From positions 1-21,262 of the forward strand of contig JANYKP010000430.1 of assembly GCA_025358195.1 (NCBI GenBank): a DNA stretch of 21,262 bases. The letters run 5' to 3'. Made by a program: the position numbers and the translations under genes. Position 1 is the stretch's first letter. Every line of letters begins with the position of its first letter. The DNA comes from Cyclobacteriaceae bacterium (GTDB taxonomy: Bacteria > Bacteroidota > Bacteroidia > Cytophagales > Cyclobacteriaceae). Positions 1-7,672 of this stretch are shown piece by piece. Below the pieces are notes generated by a model, which had not been told where the DNA came from, did no database searches, and saw nothing but the letters and a program-made list of their open reading frames with translations.

Positions 1-951
1 CTCGTACTTAATATAGGGGGAAGAGAGTGTGATTGAATCAAAGAGATACTTACGGTGGACAGGACTCAACTCCTCGACGACAAAGACCAATTTTTTGAAA
101 GACAAATAATCCTCTTGGTTTGTTTTTCCCAGGTGAAAATCCCGCAGCGCCAGTCGTCCCTTGGCATTGATGCTGTCTTGAGAGCTGAAATTCCCGGTAG
201 CCCGGATGTTAGCATCCAGCTGTGCCCTAAACATTCCATAGTTAATTAGTTCCCAGATGTATTGCCGGATGATTTCCAGATCGAAGTCATTGACGTCCAC
301 GGCAAGCCGGTAATCCGCATTCTTCATATTGACGGTAAAATCACCCTTCATATCCCCCTTGCCTTTCCCCTCCTGGAAATAAAACTTTGCTGAAATTGTA
401 TCAACACCCCTTTCCTTACCCCCGCTTTCAATATTAACTTTCTTAATAAAATAGTTGATCGGAATGATTTGCTCCCGGTAATGGAACTCACCGTCAATTA
501 TTTTTGTGCCCAGGACGGTGACATGCCAGCGCGAAGTTGATTTTTTTAATGAGTCGGGTGTAAATTTCCGTATGATGTCATTAAAGTTTAACTCCTTTTT
601 CTTTTGAACGATTTTTCCCCAGGGTCGGTCAATCGTAAGTTGAGTTATCTCTACGGTCCTGGAGAACAATTTATGCATAGCAAAATTAGCACTTGCACCT
701 TTGACAGTCAGGAAGAGGCTGTCGCCTTTTTCTTCAAAAATTTTAAGATTGCTTAAATGAACATAGCCCGTAAATGGATTTACATACGCCCAATCCATCG
801 TCAACTCGCGTCCAATTAACCTGACATCATGCTTTTCAAGAAGGTATTTTGTAAGGGGTGATATAAGTATGATTACGAGCGCTACCGTGATGAGGATGAC
901 GCTGCCTGCAATAATGAAAACCTTCCTTATTTTGAATTTTGTTTTTTTCAT
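1..951 (-). CDS. AsmA/DUF748-like envelope protein, 3' end outside the window
   Basis: The frame is open from an ATG at 951 to the window edge, giving 317 residues and no stop, so the C-terminus lies outside. Residues 1-10 are basic (MKKTKFKIRK) and about 11-32 form one strong membrane segment. The rest alternates short polar and hydrophobic beta-type stretches. The order of a single N-terminal anchor, a segment on the pattern 'YLLEKHDVRLIGRELTMDW', and then repeated 'I..G.F.Y' strands fits the AsmA/DUF748 group, whose members are anchored in the inner membrane, extend into the periplasm and are linked to outer-membrane lipid homeostasis. The family call comes from pattern recognition without a search. 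No close partner gene is visible; the next gene on this strand starts 147 bp upstream. Confidence 0.75.
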   Translation of the reverse strand, partial: MKKTKFKIRKVFIIAGSVILITVALVIILISPLTKYLLEKHDVRLIGRELTMDWAYVNPFTGYVHLSNLKIFEEKGDSLFLTVKGASANFAMHKLFSRTVEITQLTIDRPWGKIVQKKKELNFNDIIRKFTPDSLKKSTSRWHVTVLGTKIIDGEFHYREQIIPINYFIKKVNIESGGKERGVDTISAKFYFQEGKGKGDMKGDFTVNMKNADYRLAVDVNDFDLEIIRQYIWELINYGMFRAQLDANIRATGNFSSQDSINAKGRLALRDFHLGKTNQEDYLSFKKLVFVVEELSPVHRKYLFDSITLSSPYIKYE

Positions 952-1097
952 TAACTAAATGCTTGCAGGCCCGGGATTTGCCTAATCTAATCTCAAAGAA
1001 AGGTCTATGAATGAATTGCGATTTGGTTAACCTGACATCATGAGATGACCATCCTGCCCATCAGGTAAGCAGTGGCTTTTGTAAACATCCCGTTCGT

Positions 1098-1514
1098 CTA
1101 GGCTGCAACAAGTTCCCGGGGGAACCAAATCGTTTCAATCTTATCAATGGTTAACGGTTTGGAAATAAAGTCACACACAACTTCGTACATCCGCGATTTT
1201 TCTACATCCTGATGGCTAATGGACGAAGAGAGGATAAACACCCGGCACTTCTTCACACTCCATTCAGGAAATTTTTGAAACTCTTCCAGGAAGGCCCAGC
1301 CATCCATTTTAGGCATATCCAAGTCGAGGAAAATAACATCTTGAAATTCCTCATAATTGACCCTTACTCTCGTGCGCAATTCATCCAATGCTCCGTTAGC
1401 ATCTGAGCATGTACTTACTTCCGGGGAAAATTCTGCTTTTTTGACAAGGCTCTTGCTAATAATATTGAAGATGGGGTCATCATCAATAAGAAGGACATGG
1501 TTAATTTGCTGCAT
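1098..1514 (-). CDS. Stand-alone receiver-domain response regulator
   Basis: This 138-residue protein is one CheY-like receiver domain with no output domain. All signature residues are present: the acidic cluster D11-D13 (LLIDDDP), the phospho-acceptor D64 in 'FLDLDMP', the switch Ser at 96 (ILSSS) and Lys119 followed by Pro. It should accept phosphate from a histidine kinase and act through protein contacts. The form with 'DDDPIFNIISKSLVKK' and 'MPKMDGWAFLEEF' is common in Bacteroidota as orphan regulators. I chose the ATG at 1514; an upstream TTG at 1541 would add nine residues that do not belong to the fold. No kinase is nearby, so its partner is unknown. Confidence 0.9.
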   Translation of the reverse strand: MQQINHVLLIDDDPIFNIISKSLVKKAEFSPEVSTCSDANGALDELRTRVRVNYEEFQDVIFLDLDMPKMDGWAFLEEFQKFPEWSVKKCRVFILSSSISHQDVEKSRMYEVVCDFISKPLTIDKIETIWFPRELVAA

Positions 1515-1888
1515 ACATTTTATGGGTTTATTACCAAGCAAAAAAGCCCCAGGAATTACAGGGCCAGTTATTCGTTACACACTGATAAAAAGCCTGGGTT
1601 TTAAAGACCCATGAACTCCTCCAATCTTTCAAAATCGACATTTATGCACTCCTTCGCTAAGGGAGCACCCACCATAAATAAATATTCATGCCATTCCATT
1701 TGCGATTGCATGGAGGGAAAAGCGCGAGCAAGGAATATTGAATGAGGCAAAACTTCCACAGTTGTGGAAATATGAAACGAAAAACGGGGTTTTGAAGGGT
1801 AATTTTACGGATGTAGGATTTCGGTTGTTTTTAGGGAATTCCAGAAAAAAGATTCTTGCACTTTTGGCCTTAACAAAAGCAAGGAAAC
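1515..1888. other. Gene-poor stretch between the response regulator and a small secreted ORF
   Basis: No complete gene is supported here. The stretch holds a weak inverted repeat just upstream of the response regulator (about 1543-1600), a possible toxin-gene remnant on the plus strand (listed separately), and an inverted repeat TTCCACA-GT-TGTGGAA at about 1753-1768 that lies inside that remnant's frame. Confidence 0.5.
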
Positions 1889-1905
1889 ATGGCACACACC
1901 GCTAA
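1678..1905 (+). pseudogene. Possible remnant of a RelE/HigB-type toxin gene
   Basis: This frame is open for 75 codons between stops but has no ATG, GTG or plausible upstream start. Its C-terminal half reads like the end of RelE/ParE Gp49-type toxins: 'FTDVGFRLFLG', a hydrophobic strand 'KKILALLAL', then a basic 'TKARKHGT' where the family has a KKTQKTP-type tail. The frame ends at 1905, overlapping the ATG (1889) of the next small ORF, which recalls the overlap of toxin and antitoxin genes, but that ORF has no helix-turn-helix. The resemblance is by eye only and the N-terminal half is missing or unrecognisable. Confidence 0.2.
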
Positions 1906-2197
1906 CAACACAAAATTTCACCGGAGCCTGACCCAGCGTATTTTTATGGTCATCGTCATCCTTGTGGGTATGTTATTTTCTCAATTTGCCAACGCTCAAA
2001 AACCGGAGCACAAGATAAAACGCAATAAATCGAAACACCACATTGCGATTCTAAGCAAATCAAGCAGGGCCTGCTATATTCTCTACAAGAAGAGAACGGC
2101 GATGCCAAAACATCCGCTTCTTTCCTCGTCCAAGCGCTCAAAATCTAAGCCGATGGCTGAAACTGATCAACCTGTACGGTTAGCTTCTTCAAATTAA
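1889..2197 (+). CDS. Hypothetical small secreted protein, possibly frameshifted
   Basis: This is a 102-residue ORF of unknown function. Residues about 17-36 form a convincing signal peptide (QRIFMVIVILVGMLFSQFANAQ region) with cleavage before Gln, typical for this phylum. After it the sequence becomes an odd mix rich in Lys, Ser and His (KPEHKIKRNKSKHH). In the same bases, the neighbouring frame at about 2059-2145 reads 'CDSKQIKQGLLYSLQEENG' followed by 'DAKTSASFLVQALKI' and a stop, which looks more protein-like. A one-base shift after the signal peptide is therefore possible. I am unsure that this gene is intact or expressed. Confidence 0.35.
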   Translation: MAHTANNTKFHRSLTQRIFMVIVILVGMLFSQFANAQKPEHKIKRNKSKHHIAILSKSSRACYILYKKRTAMPKHPLLSSSKRSKSKPMAETDQPVRLASSN

Positions 2198-2278
2198 CAA
2201 GCGGTCGCTTGGGTTCATCAAAAGGTTTTTCAATTTTTAGCGCTTGTTTTACGATCCAACTTGAATCTTAAAGGCATG

Positions 2279-2310
2279 AAAAAAAGCCGGACGTTTTACC
2301 GCCCGGCTTC
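2279..2310 (-). terminator. Intrinsic terminator of the DUF892 gene
   Basis: AAGCCGG (2284-2290) and CCGGCTT (2303-2309) pair perfectly around a 12-nt loop. Read on the minus strand the stem is followed by seven T (2285-2279). It lies about 46 bp past the stop of the DUF892 gene. Confidence 0.85.
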
Positions 2311-2355
2311 CCCTACCTCACCCTAACCTGCGAAACGCAGGAATTATCTTTACTT

Positions 2356-2829
2356 CTACGCAAGTTCCAATTCAGCTTCAACGTTGATGCTGTTTTCCGC
2401 AACAGCTGTCAATGATTGGTCTGCCTCTTTTTCTTCATCCATAATCGTGCCCAGGATTTCTGCCACATCTGTACGGCCCATGGTCTTGGCAACGCGTGCC
2501 AGGGTACCATACGTGGCTATTTCATAGTGTTCTACTTTCTGGGCAGCTAAAATCAAACCAACATCGCGGGTCATGGACCCTTTCTCCGTATCCCCTATAA
2601 TATTTTCTGCTTCCTTGGTCAGACCTGCCATTGCCTCACATTTTTTTGCCTGGGCCTTGCGGCCCATCAACTGAAATACCCTTTCGAGTCCCGTCACCTG
2701 ATTTTGGGTTACCACCAAATGCTCCTCAAAAAGGGATTTCAATTCGGGTGTGGTAGCGGCTTTCGACATTTTAGGCAATGATTTCACAAGGTGCTTCTCC
2801 GCCCAATAGATGTCCTTCAATTCATCCAC
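2356..2829 (-). CDS. YciE/YciF-type ferritin-like protein (DUF892)
   Basis: This is a four-helix-bundle protein of the DUF892 family, which has a ferritin-like fold and a diiron-type acidic/His arrangement and is induced by stress in enterobacteria. Characteristic stretches are 'DELKDIYWAEKHLVKSLPKM' near the start, 'FEEHLVVTQNQVTGLERVF', 'KCEAMAGLTKEAE', 'AAQKVEHYEIATYGTLARVA' and 'EILGTIMDEEKEADQSL', in the usual family order. The 157 residues given start at a GTG at 2829, which cuts the first helix short. The same frame runs upstream without a start to 2934, while an ATG at 2923 sits one frame away and is separated by two six-A runs. Removing one A joins them into a normal N-terminus (MEKTKRKVSQ...), so the true gene probably spans 2356-2923 with a frameshift or base-call problem. 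Confidence 0.9.
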   Translation of the reverse strand: MDELKDIYWAEKHLVKSLPKMSKAATTPELKSLFEEHLVVTQNQVTGLERVFQLMGRKAQAKKCEAMAGLTKEAENIIGDTEKGSMTRDVGLILAAQKVEHYEIATYGTLARVAKTMGRTDVAEILGTIMDEEKEADQSLTAVAENSINVEAELELA

Positions 2830-3020
2830 AAAAAACTCCTCCAGTTTGGAATCCTTTTGAAATCCTCCTGTTGGCTCTTTGATGAGTGGAGCCTGGCTTA
2901 CTTTTCTTTTTTGTTTTTTCCATAAAGCAATTCTTTAGTTGGTTGCAATAAAAAACAGAAAAACTATGCCATTGGTGAAACGAAATAGAAATACGGTTCC
3001 TCATCTTAGTTCCGTTCAAA

Positions 3021-3038
3021 TGTGGAGTGTTCTCCACA
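3021..3038. promoter_or_regulatory. Dyad TGTGGA-N6-TCCACA, copy A
   Basis: This is a perfect 6+6 dyad with spacer GTGTTC. It lies between the divergent DUF892 and YdjM-like genes, 97 bp from the ATG at 2923 and 71 bp from the ATG at 3110. On the DUF892 side it abuts a TTTG and is followed by TATTTCT (2993-2987), which resembles the Bacteroidota -7 box. It is the best copy of a motif found in four other gaps in this window. Confidence 0.5.
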
Positions 3039-3109
3039 TTACGTAGCTTTAGAAGTGTTTATTCATCTCCGGCACGACGTTTTTTAGAAACTGGTAATTT
3101 TAGGACGTA

Positions 3110-4138
3110 ATGGATTCGTTTACTCACATTGCACTTGGTGCCATCATCGGAGATGCCTATGCCGGTAAAGCGCTAGGAAAAAAGGCCATGGTGATTGGTG
3201 CACTGGCTCAGTGTTTACCGGACGTTGACTTCATGATGTCACTCTGGCTGCGGCCGGTTGATAACTTACTTGCTCACCGGGGATTTACGCACTCCTTACT
3301 TTTTTGCATAGCGGCCGCCGTATTACTTGGACTTCTAACGGCCCAGTGGCTCCGCTCTGCTAGCATTTCAAAAAAGAAGTGGATTCTGTTTTTTGGTTTG
3401 CAAATATCCGTTCATCTATTGTTGGATGCGTTTAATAGTTATGGCGTAGGGTGGTTTGAACCATTCAGTCATTTCCGGGTTGCCTTCGACATCGTCTACG
3501 TTGCCGATCCATTTTACTCAATCTGGTTGGGCATCGCATGCCTGGCACTTCTGATTCTTAAAAGTAATTCGCCCACCAGGAGAAATTGGACAAGCGTGTC
3601 ATTGGTGCTGAGTACTATTTATCTTCTATACGCCATTTACAACAAGGGCAGTATAAACAGGGATGCAAAATCGGCACTGGATAAAAATGGTATTGTATAT
3701 TCCCGGCTTTTGACGACCCCAACGCCGCTCAACAATTGGTTATGGTATATCATCGCAGAAACTGATTCAGGGTATCATGTGGGTTATCGTTCCGTTTTTG
3801 ATGGTGTCGATTCCATCAACTTCACCTATTTCCCGCAGCAAACCTCACTGTTGACCAGGCTGGATGATAAAGAGGATTTACAGAAGTTGAAGCGTTTTTC
3901 CCAAGGATACTATACAATCGAACAACGCGAAGATGCATTGTTATTCAATGACCTTCGTTTCGGTCAGATAGCAGGGTGGAGCGATCCGCGTGCGATGTTT
4001 GCCTTTCATTATGACCTGCTTCATCCTGATGCCAATTTGTTTGTTGTCCAACAAGGCCGGTTCTCTAATTGGAACCGAAAAACAGTACGGATATTGATCC
4101 GGCGCATTGTTGCGATTCGGCAGACTGACGGCCAATGA
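3110..4138 (+). CDS. YdjM-like membrane-bound metal-dependent hydrolase
   Basis: This 342-residue protein belongs to the YdjM (DUF457) family, predicted membrane-embedded, metal-dependent hydrolases of unknown substrate. The metal-binding signatures are visible: H6 in 'MDSFTHIALG', D38 and D40 in 'LPDVDF', H56 and H61 in 'HRGFTHS', and H102/D106 in 'HLLLDAFNSYG'. Four or so hydrophobic segments occupy the N-terminal half (about 26-46, 62-80, 92-106, 139-153, 163-178). The C-terminal 150 residues are soluble and specific to a longer Bacteroidota subtype. It ends 4 bp from the converging phospholipase D gene, leaving no room for a terminator between them. The upstream gap, shared with the divergent DUF892 gene, carries dyad copy A. 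Confidence 0.9.
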   Translation: MDSFTHIALGAIIGDAYAGKALGKKAMVIGALAQCLPDVDFMMSLWLRPVDNLLAHRGFTHSLLFCIAAAVLLGLLTAQWLRSASISKKKWILFFGLQISVHLLLDAFNSYGVGWFEPFSHFRVAFDIVYVADPFYSIWLGIACLALLILKSNSPTRRNWTSVSLVLSTIYLLYAIYNKGSINRDAKSALDKNGIVYSRLLTTPTPLNNWLWYIIAETDSGYHVGYRSVFDGVDSINFTYFPQQTSLLTRLDDKEDLQKLKRFSQGYYTIEQREDALLFNDLRFGQIAGWSDPRAMFAFHYDLLHPDANLFVVQQGRFSNWNRKTVRILIRRIVAIRQTDGQ

Positions 4139-4142
4139 AGTA

Positions 4143-5327
4143 TTATTCCCGTTGTTTAAAATAGAAAGTGAACAAAAACAACGCTATACGTAGTAAGTTG
4201 TAAGATGCTTTTTGCAGCACATGTACCAACACATTTGTTCTTTTATTATAAACCTCTTCCGTAATCTGGACACAATCAGTTCCGATAATCTCCTGCAGAC
4301 GTCGCTCTACTTTTTTGGCAAATAGTGAGTTGTTCACATCGAGGTTCAACTCGATGCTGGCGTAAGCGCTTAAGTTATTCAGGTTGTAGGAACCAACGGT
4401 CATCCATTGACCATCACAGACGGCAATCTTCCCATGAAGGACCGTCTTTTGATACTCAAATATCTCAACCTTGTTTTTGAAGAGCCACCGATACAAATAG
4501 CGCTCGGCGTATTTGCTCATACCAATGTCTGATATGCCAGCTTGTATCACCTTGATCCTCACTCCTCTGTTGACAGCCTGCCTTATTCTTCGCCTGATCA
4601 ATTCACCAGGCAAAAAATAAGGAGACATTATTATTATTTGTGATGAGGCCGTCTTGAACATTTCCAGGTAACTATTTGTGATTTCGCGCTTCCTGTCTAC
4701 CCAATCATTTATTCTTACCCTGACAGCACAATCCCTATCAACCTCAAATATCTTCAACGGTGTGAGGTTAATCGGAGCTTCCGTGTTTGGTAGTCTGGCT
4801 TTATATCTGCGAACGCAAACTCTGGCCAGCGTAGTCGCAACCTCACCCTCCGCGTAAAGAGCCCAATCGAGCCAGGCCTTTGTTTCGACTACATCATTGT
4901 ACCGGTCGCTTATGTTCAGTCCAGCCACCAGACAATAAAGGCCGTCAGTGACTACCACCTTATGATGAAGTCGCCGGCCAAAATAGAAACTTTTGCTTTT
5001 CAGAATTGGTTCAAACCTGCGAAAGCTGATGCCGGCGCGTAAAAGATTGTCAGTAAAATCTTTTGATAGATTTTTTGATGCATACCCATCCACCAGTATG
5101 TAGACTTTTACACCCCGAATGGACGCCTCTATGAGGGCTCTTGCTATCCGCTTCCCCGTTTCATCCTCATCAAAGATATATACCTGAACGTGAATCGAGT
5201 ATTTCGCCGTAACGATCATGGTCTCCAGTAAGTCAAAGTAATCCTGACCACCCCTTACCAGTTTAACGGTGTTGTGCAACGAATAAGAACCGGCATTGAC
5301 TTTACGTTTTGGTGATCGTTTAAACAT
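4143..5327 (-). CDS. Phospholipase D family protein, probable cardiolipin synthase
   Basis: This 394-residue protein has the two HKD motifs of the phospholipase D superfamily: H121-x-K123-x4-D128 (LHHKVVVTDG) and H298-x-K300-x4-D305 (LHGKIAVCDG). The opening 'LVRGGQDYFDLLETMI...A' and 'IHVQVYIFDEDETG' match cardiolipin synthases, which join two phosphatidylglycerol molecules or use related phospholipid donors. There is no N-terminal membrane pair as in ClsA, but a hydrophobic C-terminal helix (about 375-390) could hold it at the membrane, closer to the ClsB layout. I chose the ATG at 5327 rather than the TTG at 5360. A box TATGTTTG on the minus strand (5356-5349) may be its -7 promoter element. 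Confidence 0.88.
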   Translation of the reverse strand: MFKRSPKRKVNAGSYSLHNTVKLVRGGQDYFDLLETMIVTAKYSIHVQVYIFDEDETGKRIARALIEASIRGVKVYILVDGYASKNLSKDFTDNLLRAGISFRRFEPILKSKSFYFGRRLHHKVVVTDGLYCLVAGLNISDRYNDVVETKAWLDWALYAEGEVATTLARVCVRRYKARLPNTEAPINLTPLKIFEVDRDCAVRVRINDWVDRKREITNSYLEMFKTASSQIIIMSPYFLPGELIRRRIRQAVNRGVRIKVIQAGISDIGMSKYAERYLYRWLFKNKVEIFEYQKTVLHGKIAVCDGQWMTVGSYNLNNLSAYASIELNLDVNNSLFAKKVERRLQEIIGTDCVQITEEVYNKRTNVLVHVLQKASYNLLRIALFLFTFYFKQRE

Positions 5328-5776
5328 GTGTACAGAGAAGTTGGGCTGCAAACATATCAATGATACGCCTCAATACCTTGAAATAATCATGCGAATCCTC
5401 CAAGCATCCAACCGGATGTAGAAATTCTTTGTTCTTCTTTTTTGAATTTAGTTTCTGCGTATGAATCCCAATGCCTCCATGGTCCGCTCCACGGTCAAGG
5501 CCATCAGGAACACGAAAATGATCGATCTCACAATAAAGTGAAATGCCTGCAAAAATAGCTGTATAGGAAATGTTGTATTCACAAACAAACAGTACAAAAA
5601 AACCTTGCCACGTACACAAAGATGCTTTCCATGGCCCTATGCATCTTTCTTTGTGGAGGGAATTCCCCACTCATCAAATGGTTTAGCTAATTTTGTCTTT
5701 AATTCCGGCTTTTATTAGCATTGACAGATGGCATATATTTTACTCTTGAAACTGTGTACGATTAAATTAAAACAGT
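5328..5776. other. Divergent intergenic region before the cardiolipin synthase and lmo0937 genes
   Basis: No gene is supported. It contains a putative minus-strand -7 box (5349-5356), an 8-bp inverted repeat AAAGATGC/GCATCTTT (5618-5625, 5641-5648), dyad copy E (5652-5669), and two plus-strand candidates for -7 boxes, TAATTTTG (5688-5695) and TATATTTT (5734-5741). Confidence 0.5.
5652..5669. promoter_or_regulatory. Dyad TGTGGA-N6-TCCCCA, copy E
   Basis: TGTGGA-GGGAAT-TCCCCA has one mismatch from a perfect dyad. It lies 107 bp before the ATG of the plus-strand lmo0937 gene and is also upstream of the divergent cardiolipin synthase gene. Confidence 0.4.
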
Positions 5777-5935
5777 ATGGGTAATATCTTATATGTAATT
5801 GCAGTGATCCTGGTAATTGCCTGGCTCATTGGTTTTCTTGGCTTTGCCGCTGGCGGTCTAATTCATGTTTTGCTCGTGATAGCGGTTATTGCAGTTCTAC
5901 TCAACGTAATCGGTGGGAATAGGAGAAATATCTAA
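5777..5935 (+). CDS. lmo0937-family small membrane protein
   Basis: This 52-residue protein is almost entirely two hydrophobic helices (about 3-22 and 27-45) with a short basic end (GGNRRNI). The pattern 'MGNILYVIAVILVIAWLIGF' followed by 'GGLIHVLLVIAVIAVLLNVI' is the lmo0937 family, small membrane peptides common in stress-related loci of many bacteria, with no defined biochemical role. A second member lies at 8889-9041 on the other strand; the two agree at most core positions. Dyad copy E sits 107 bp upstream and a hairpin with a T-run follows at 5954-6009, so it is probably a single-gene transcript. Confidence 0.85.
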   Translation: MGNILYVIAVILVIAWLIGFLGFAAGGLIHVLLVIAVIAVLLNVIGGNRRNI

Positions 5936-5953
5936 GTCGAAGCTTTAAGAAGG

Positions 5954-6009
5954 GCTGTCATCATTCCATGAAGTAAAATATCAGGGTGAAGGGTGACAGC
6001 GTTCTTTTT
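5954..6009 (+). terminator. Likely terminator after the first lmo0937 gene
   Basis: GCTGTCA (5954-5960) pairs with TGACAGC (5994-6000) across a 33-nt loop and is followed by GTTCTTTTTTT. The loop is long, but the T-run and position just past the stop fit a terminator. Confidence 0.5.
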
Positions 6010-6102
6010 TTATCCCTTTTTTAGTGCGGCTCTTCATATCCCACCTCGATATCAGCGTGGACGATGAGTTGTCCTATGATTCGAACAATAAGGCCTGGGT
6101 GA

Positions 6103-7023
6103 ATGGAGAAAATTAAGATCTTTTTTAAATTGATAAGGAGGGCATTCAAGCATTTCATCGATGATGATGGACTTAACTTGAGCGCATCGTTGTCATACTA
6201 TACGATTTTTTCAATTGCACCACTCATTATCGTCGTCATTTCGTTGGCTGGGATGTTCCTGGGATCGGAAGCTGTTCAGGGAAAGATTTATGGACAGATT
6301 AACGGCCTCGTGGGCAACTCCTCAGCACTCCAGATTCAGGAGATTATCAAAAATCTTGAGACGACTCATAACACCGTTGCAGGAACGATCATCGGTATTA
6401 TTATTCTCCTTCTCGGAGCTACGGGCGTATTTACCGAAATCCAACACTCCATCAATTACATTTGGTCCATACGGGCCAAGCCCAAAAAAGGATGGATCAA
6501 AATGTTGTTGAACCGGCTTTTGTCGTTCTCACTAATTGTGAGTTTTGCGTTTATTTTGCTGGCCGCCCTGGTAGTCGATGCCCTCAGTGATTTACTGAGC
6601 GATAAAATAAGAATCTACTTTCCGTATGCATCCGTCTATATTTTTAAACTCGTCAACCTGTTCATCATTTTTTCGACCATTACAAGCCTGTTCGCAATTA
6701 TTTACAAAGTTCTCCCGGATGCTATAATCAAATGGAAAGACGCCTTTATCGGGGCATTCCTGACCGCTTTTCTTTTTATGATCGGCAAATTTGCGATCAG
6801 CTTTTATGTTGCCAAATCAAATGTGGGCCTCACCTACGGAGCCGCAGCATCGGTCATCATTCTGTTGCTGTGGGTGTATTACTCATCCATCATCCTGTTC
6901 TTTGGTGCAGAATTCACCAGGATGTTTGCGTTGCATTATGGAGGAGGGGTAAAGCCTAATGATACTTCGGTATTCATTATCAAACAGGAAGCAAAAGAAA
7001 TAGATATCGCTCCTCTTACCTAG
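6103..7023 (+). CDS. YihY/BrkB (UPF0761) family inner-membrane protein
   Basis: This 306-residue protein has about six membrane helices and the YihY/BrkB signature: a short basic start, then 'DDGLNLSASLSYYTIFSIAPLI' (about 21-42), 'GTIIGIIILLLGATGVFTEIQ', 'LLWVYYSSIILFFGAEFTRM' near the end. The family was once called ribonuclease BN by mistake; its members are inner-membrane proteins without proven activity. The length is normal. The ATG at 6103 is the first in frame giving the conserved start. It follows the lmo0937 terminator by about 90 bp, so it probably has its own promoter. Confidence 0.9.
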   Translation: MEKIKIFFKLIRRAFKHFIDDDGLNLSASLSYYTIFSIAPLIIVVISLAGMFLGSEAVQGKIYGQINGLVGNSSALQIQEIIKNLETTHNTVAGTIIGIIILLLGATGVFTEIQHSINYIWSIRAKPKKGWIKMLLNRLLSFSLIVSFAFILLAALVVDALSDLLSDKIRIYFPYASVYIFKLVNLFIIFSTITSLFAIIYKVLPDAIIKWKDAFIGAFLTAFLFMIGKFAISFYVAKSNVGLTYGAAASVIILLLWVYYSSIILFFGAEFTRMFALHYGGGVKPNDTSVFIIKQEAKEIDIAPLT

Positions 7024-7161
7024 CTGGCTACATTGCAAATCGTCGGATTTTAGTGAGGCAATGATGATGATTTTTAGGATCCTAAAAAACAAGACGAGAA
7101 TCTTCAAAAAAAGCAAAAACACTGGAAAAATCCATCTGAAGACTATTCCCTGATCTTACTT

Positions 7162-7190
7162 AAAAACGAGTCAGGACTCTTTCGTTTTTA
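7162..7190 (+). terminator. Possible terminator after the YihY gene
   Basis: GAGTC-AG-GACTC (7168-7179) is flanked by an A-run on the left and TTTCGTTTTT on the right, so that AAAAACGA and TCGTTTTT can also pair. The stem is imperfect. It lies 140 bp past the YihY stop; between them is an 18-bp perfect palindrome with GGATCC at its centre (7071-7088). Confidence 0.35.
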
Positions 7191-7260
7191 CTTTGACCTA
7201 TAGCCAGCTGCAATGGCATAGAAATTTAAGTAGTCTTACGGTTTGTGAAGAATCCATACT

Positions 7261-7647
7261 ATGAAACCGTTAATAATTTCAATCGCGATAGTCATCTACT
7301 CATTTAGTCCGTGTCTGGCGCAATCCGAAAAGCTTCAATCCGGCGATTCTATTAGGGTAGAATTAGAACGGACAATCATTTCCAACGAACTGATTCAACT
7401 TCACGATTCCATCAATAAGTCATTGAAACTCTTTGATTCGCGTATTAAAAGAGCACCAGCATCGAAAAAAGGTAAGTTGGAAAATGCTCGCAAAGAACTT
7501 ATTGAGTATCGAAACCGCGTAAAACTTGATCTGGAAGAGGCTTCCTTAACAGCTAAGAATGCTTGGACGCATGACTCCGTCGATAGAATACGGGCCAACA
7601 CGGTGGCAACGAGGCGCGAATACAAGCGTATCCGGACCATTTTATGA
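7261..7647 (+). CDS. Hypothetical secreted helical protein
   Basis: The function of this 128-residue protein is not recognisable. Residues 1-20 are a signal peptide ending 'FSPCLAQ'; the mature part is highly charged, with heptad-like spacing of Leu/Ile and many Lys, Arg and Glu, suggesting a periplasmic helical or coiled-coil protein. Stretches such as 'SDSIRVELERTI'-like and 'GKLENARKELIEYRNRVKLD' show this. No cysteines remain after the signal region. It ends 25 bp before the ArsC-like gene on the same strand, so the two may be co-transcribed. Confidence 0.65.
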   Translation: MKPLIISIAIVIYSFSPCLAQSEKLQSGDSIRVELERTIISNELIQLHDSINKSLKLFDSRIKRAPASKKGKLENARKELIEYRNRVKLDLEEASLTAKNAWTHDSVDRIRANTVATRREYKRIRTIL

Positions 7648-7672
7648 CCCACCACATTTATAATGACAAGAC

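Noticed and set aside
1753..1768. TTCCACA-GT-TGTGGAA near the toxin-like frame
   Set aside because: The arms are in reverse order relative to the shared dyad and the spacer is 2 bp; it also lies inside an open frame.
5320..5670. A 116-codon minus-strand ORF upstream of the cardiolipin synthase gene
   Set aside because: It overlaps the start of a well-supported gene, starts poorly, has Cys/His-rich random composition and crosses dyad E and an inverted repeat.
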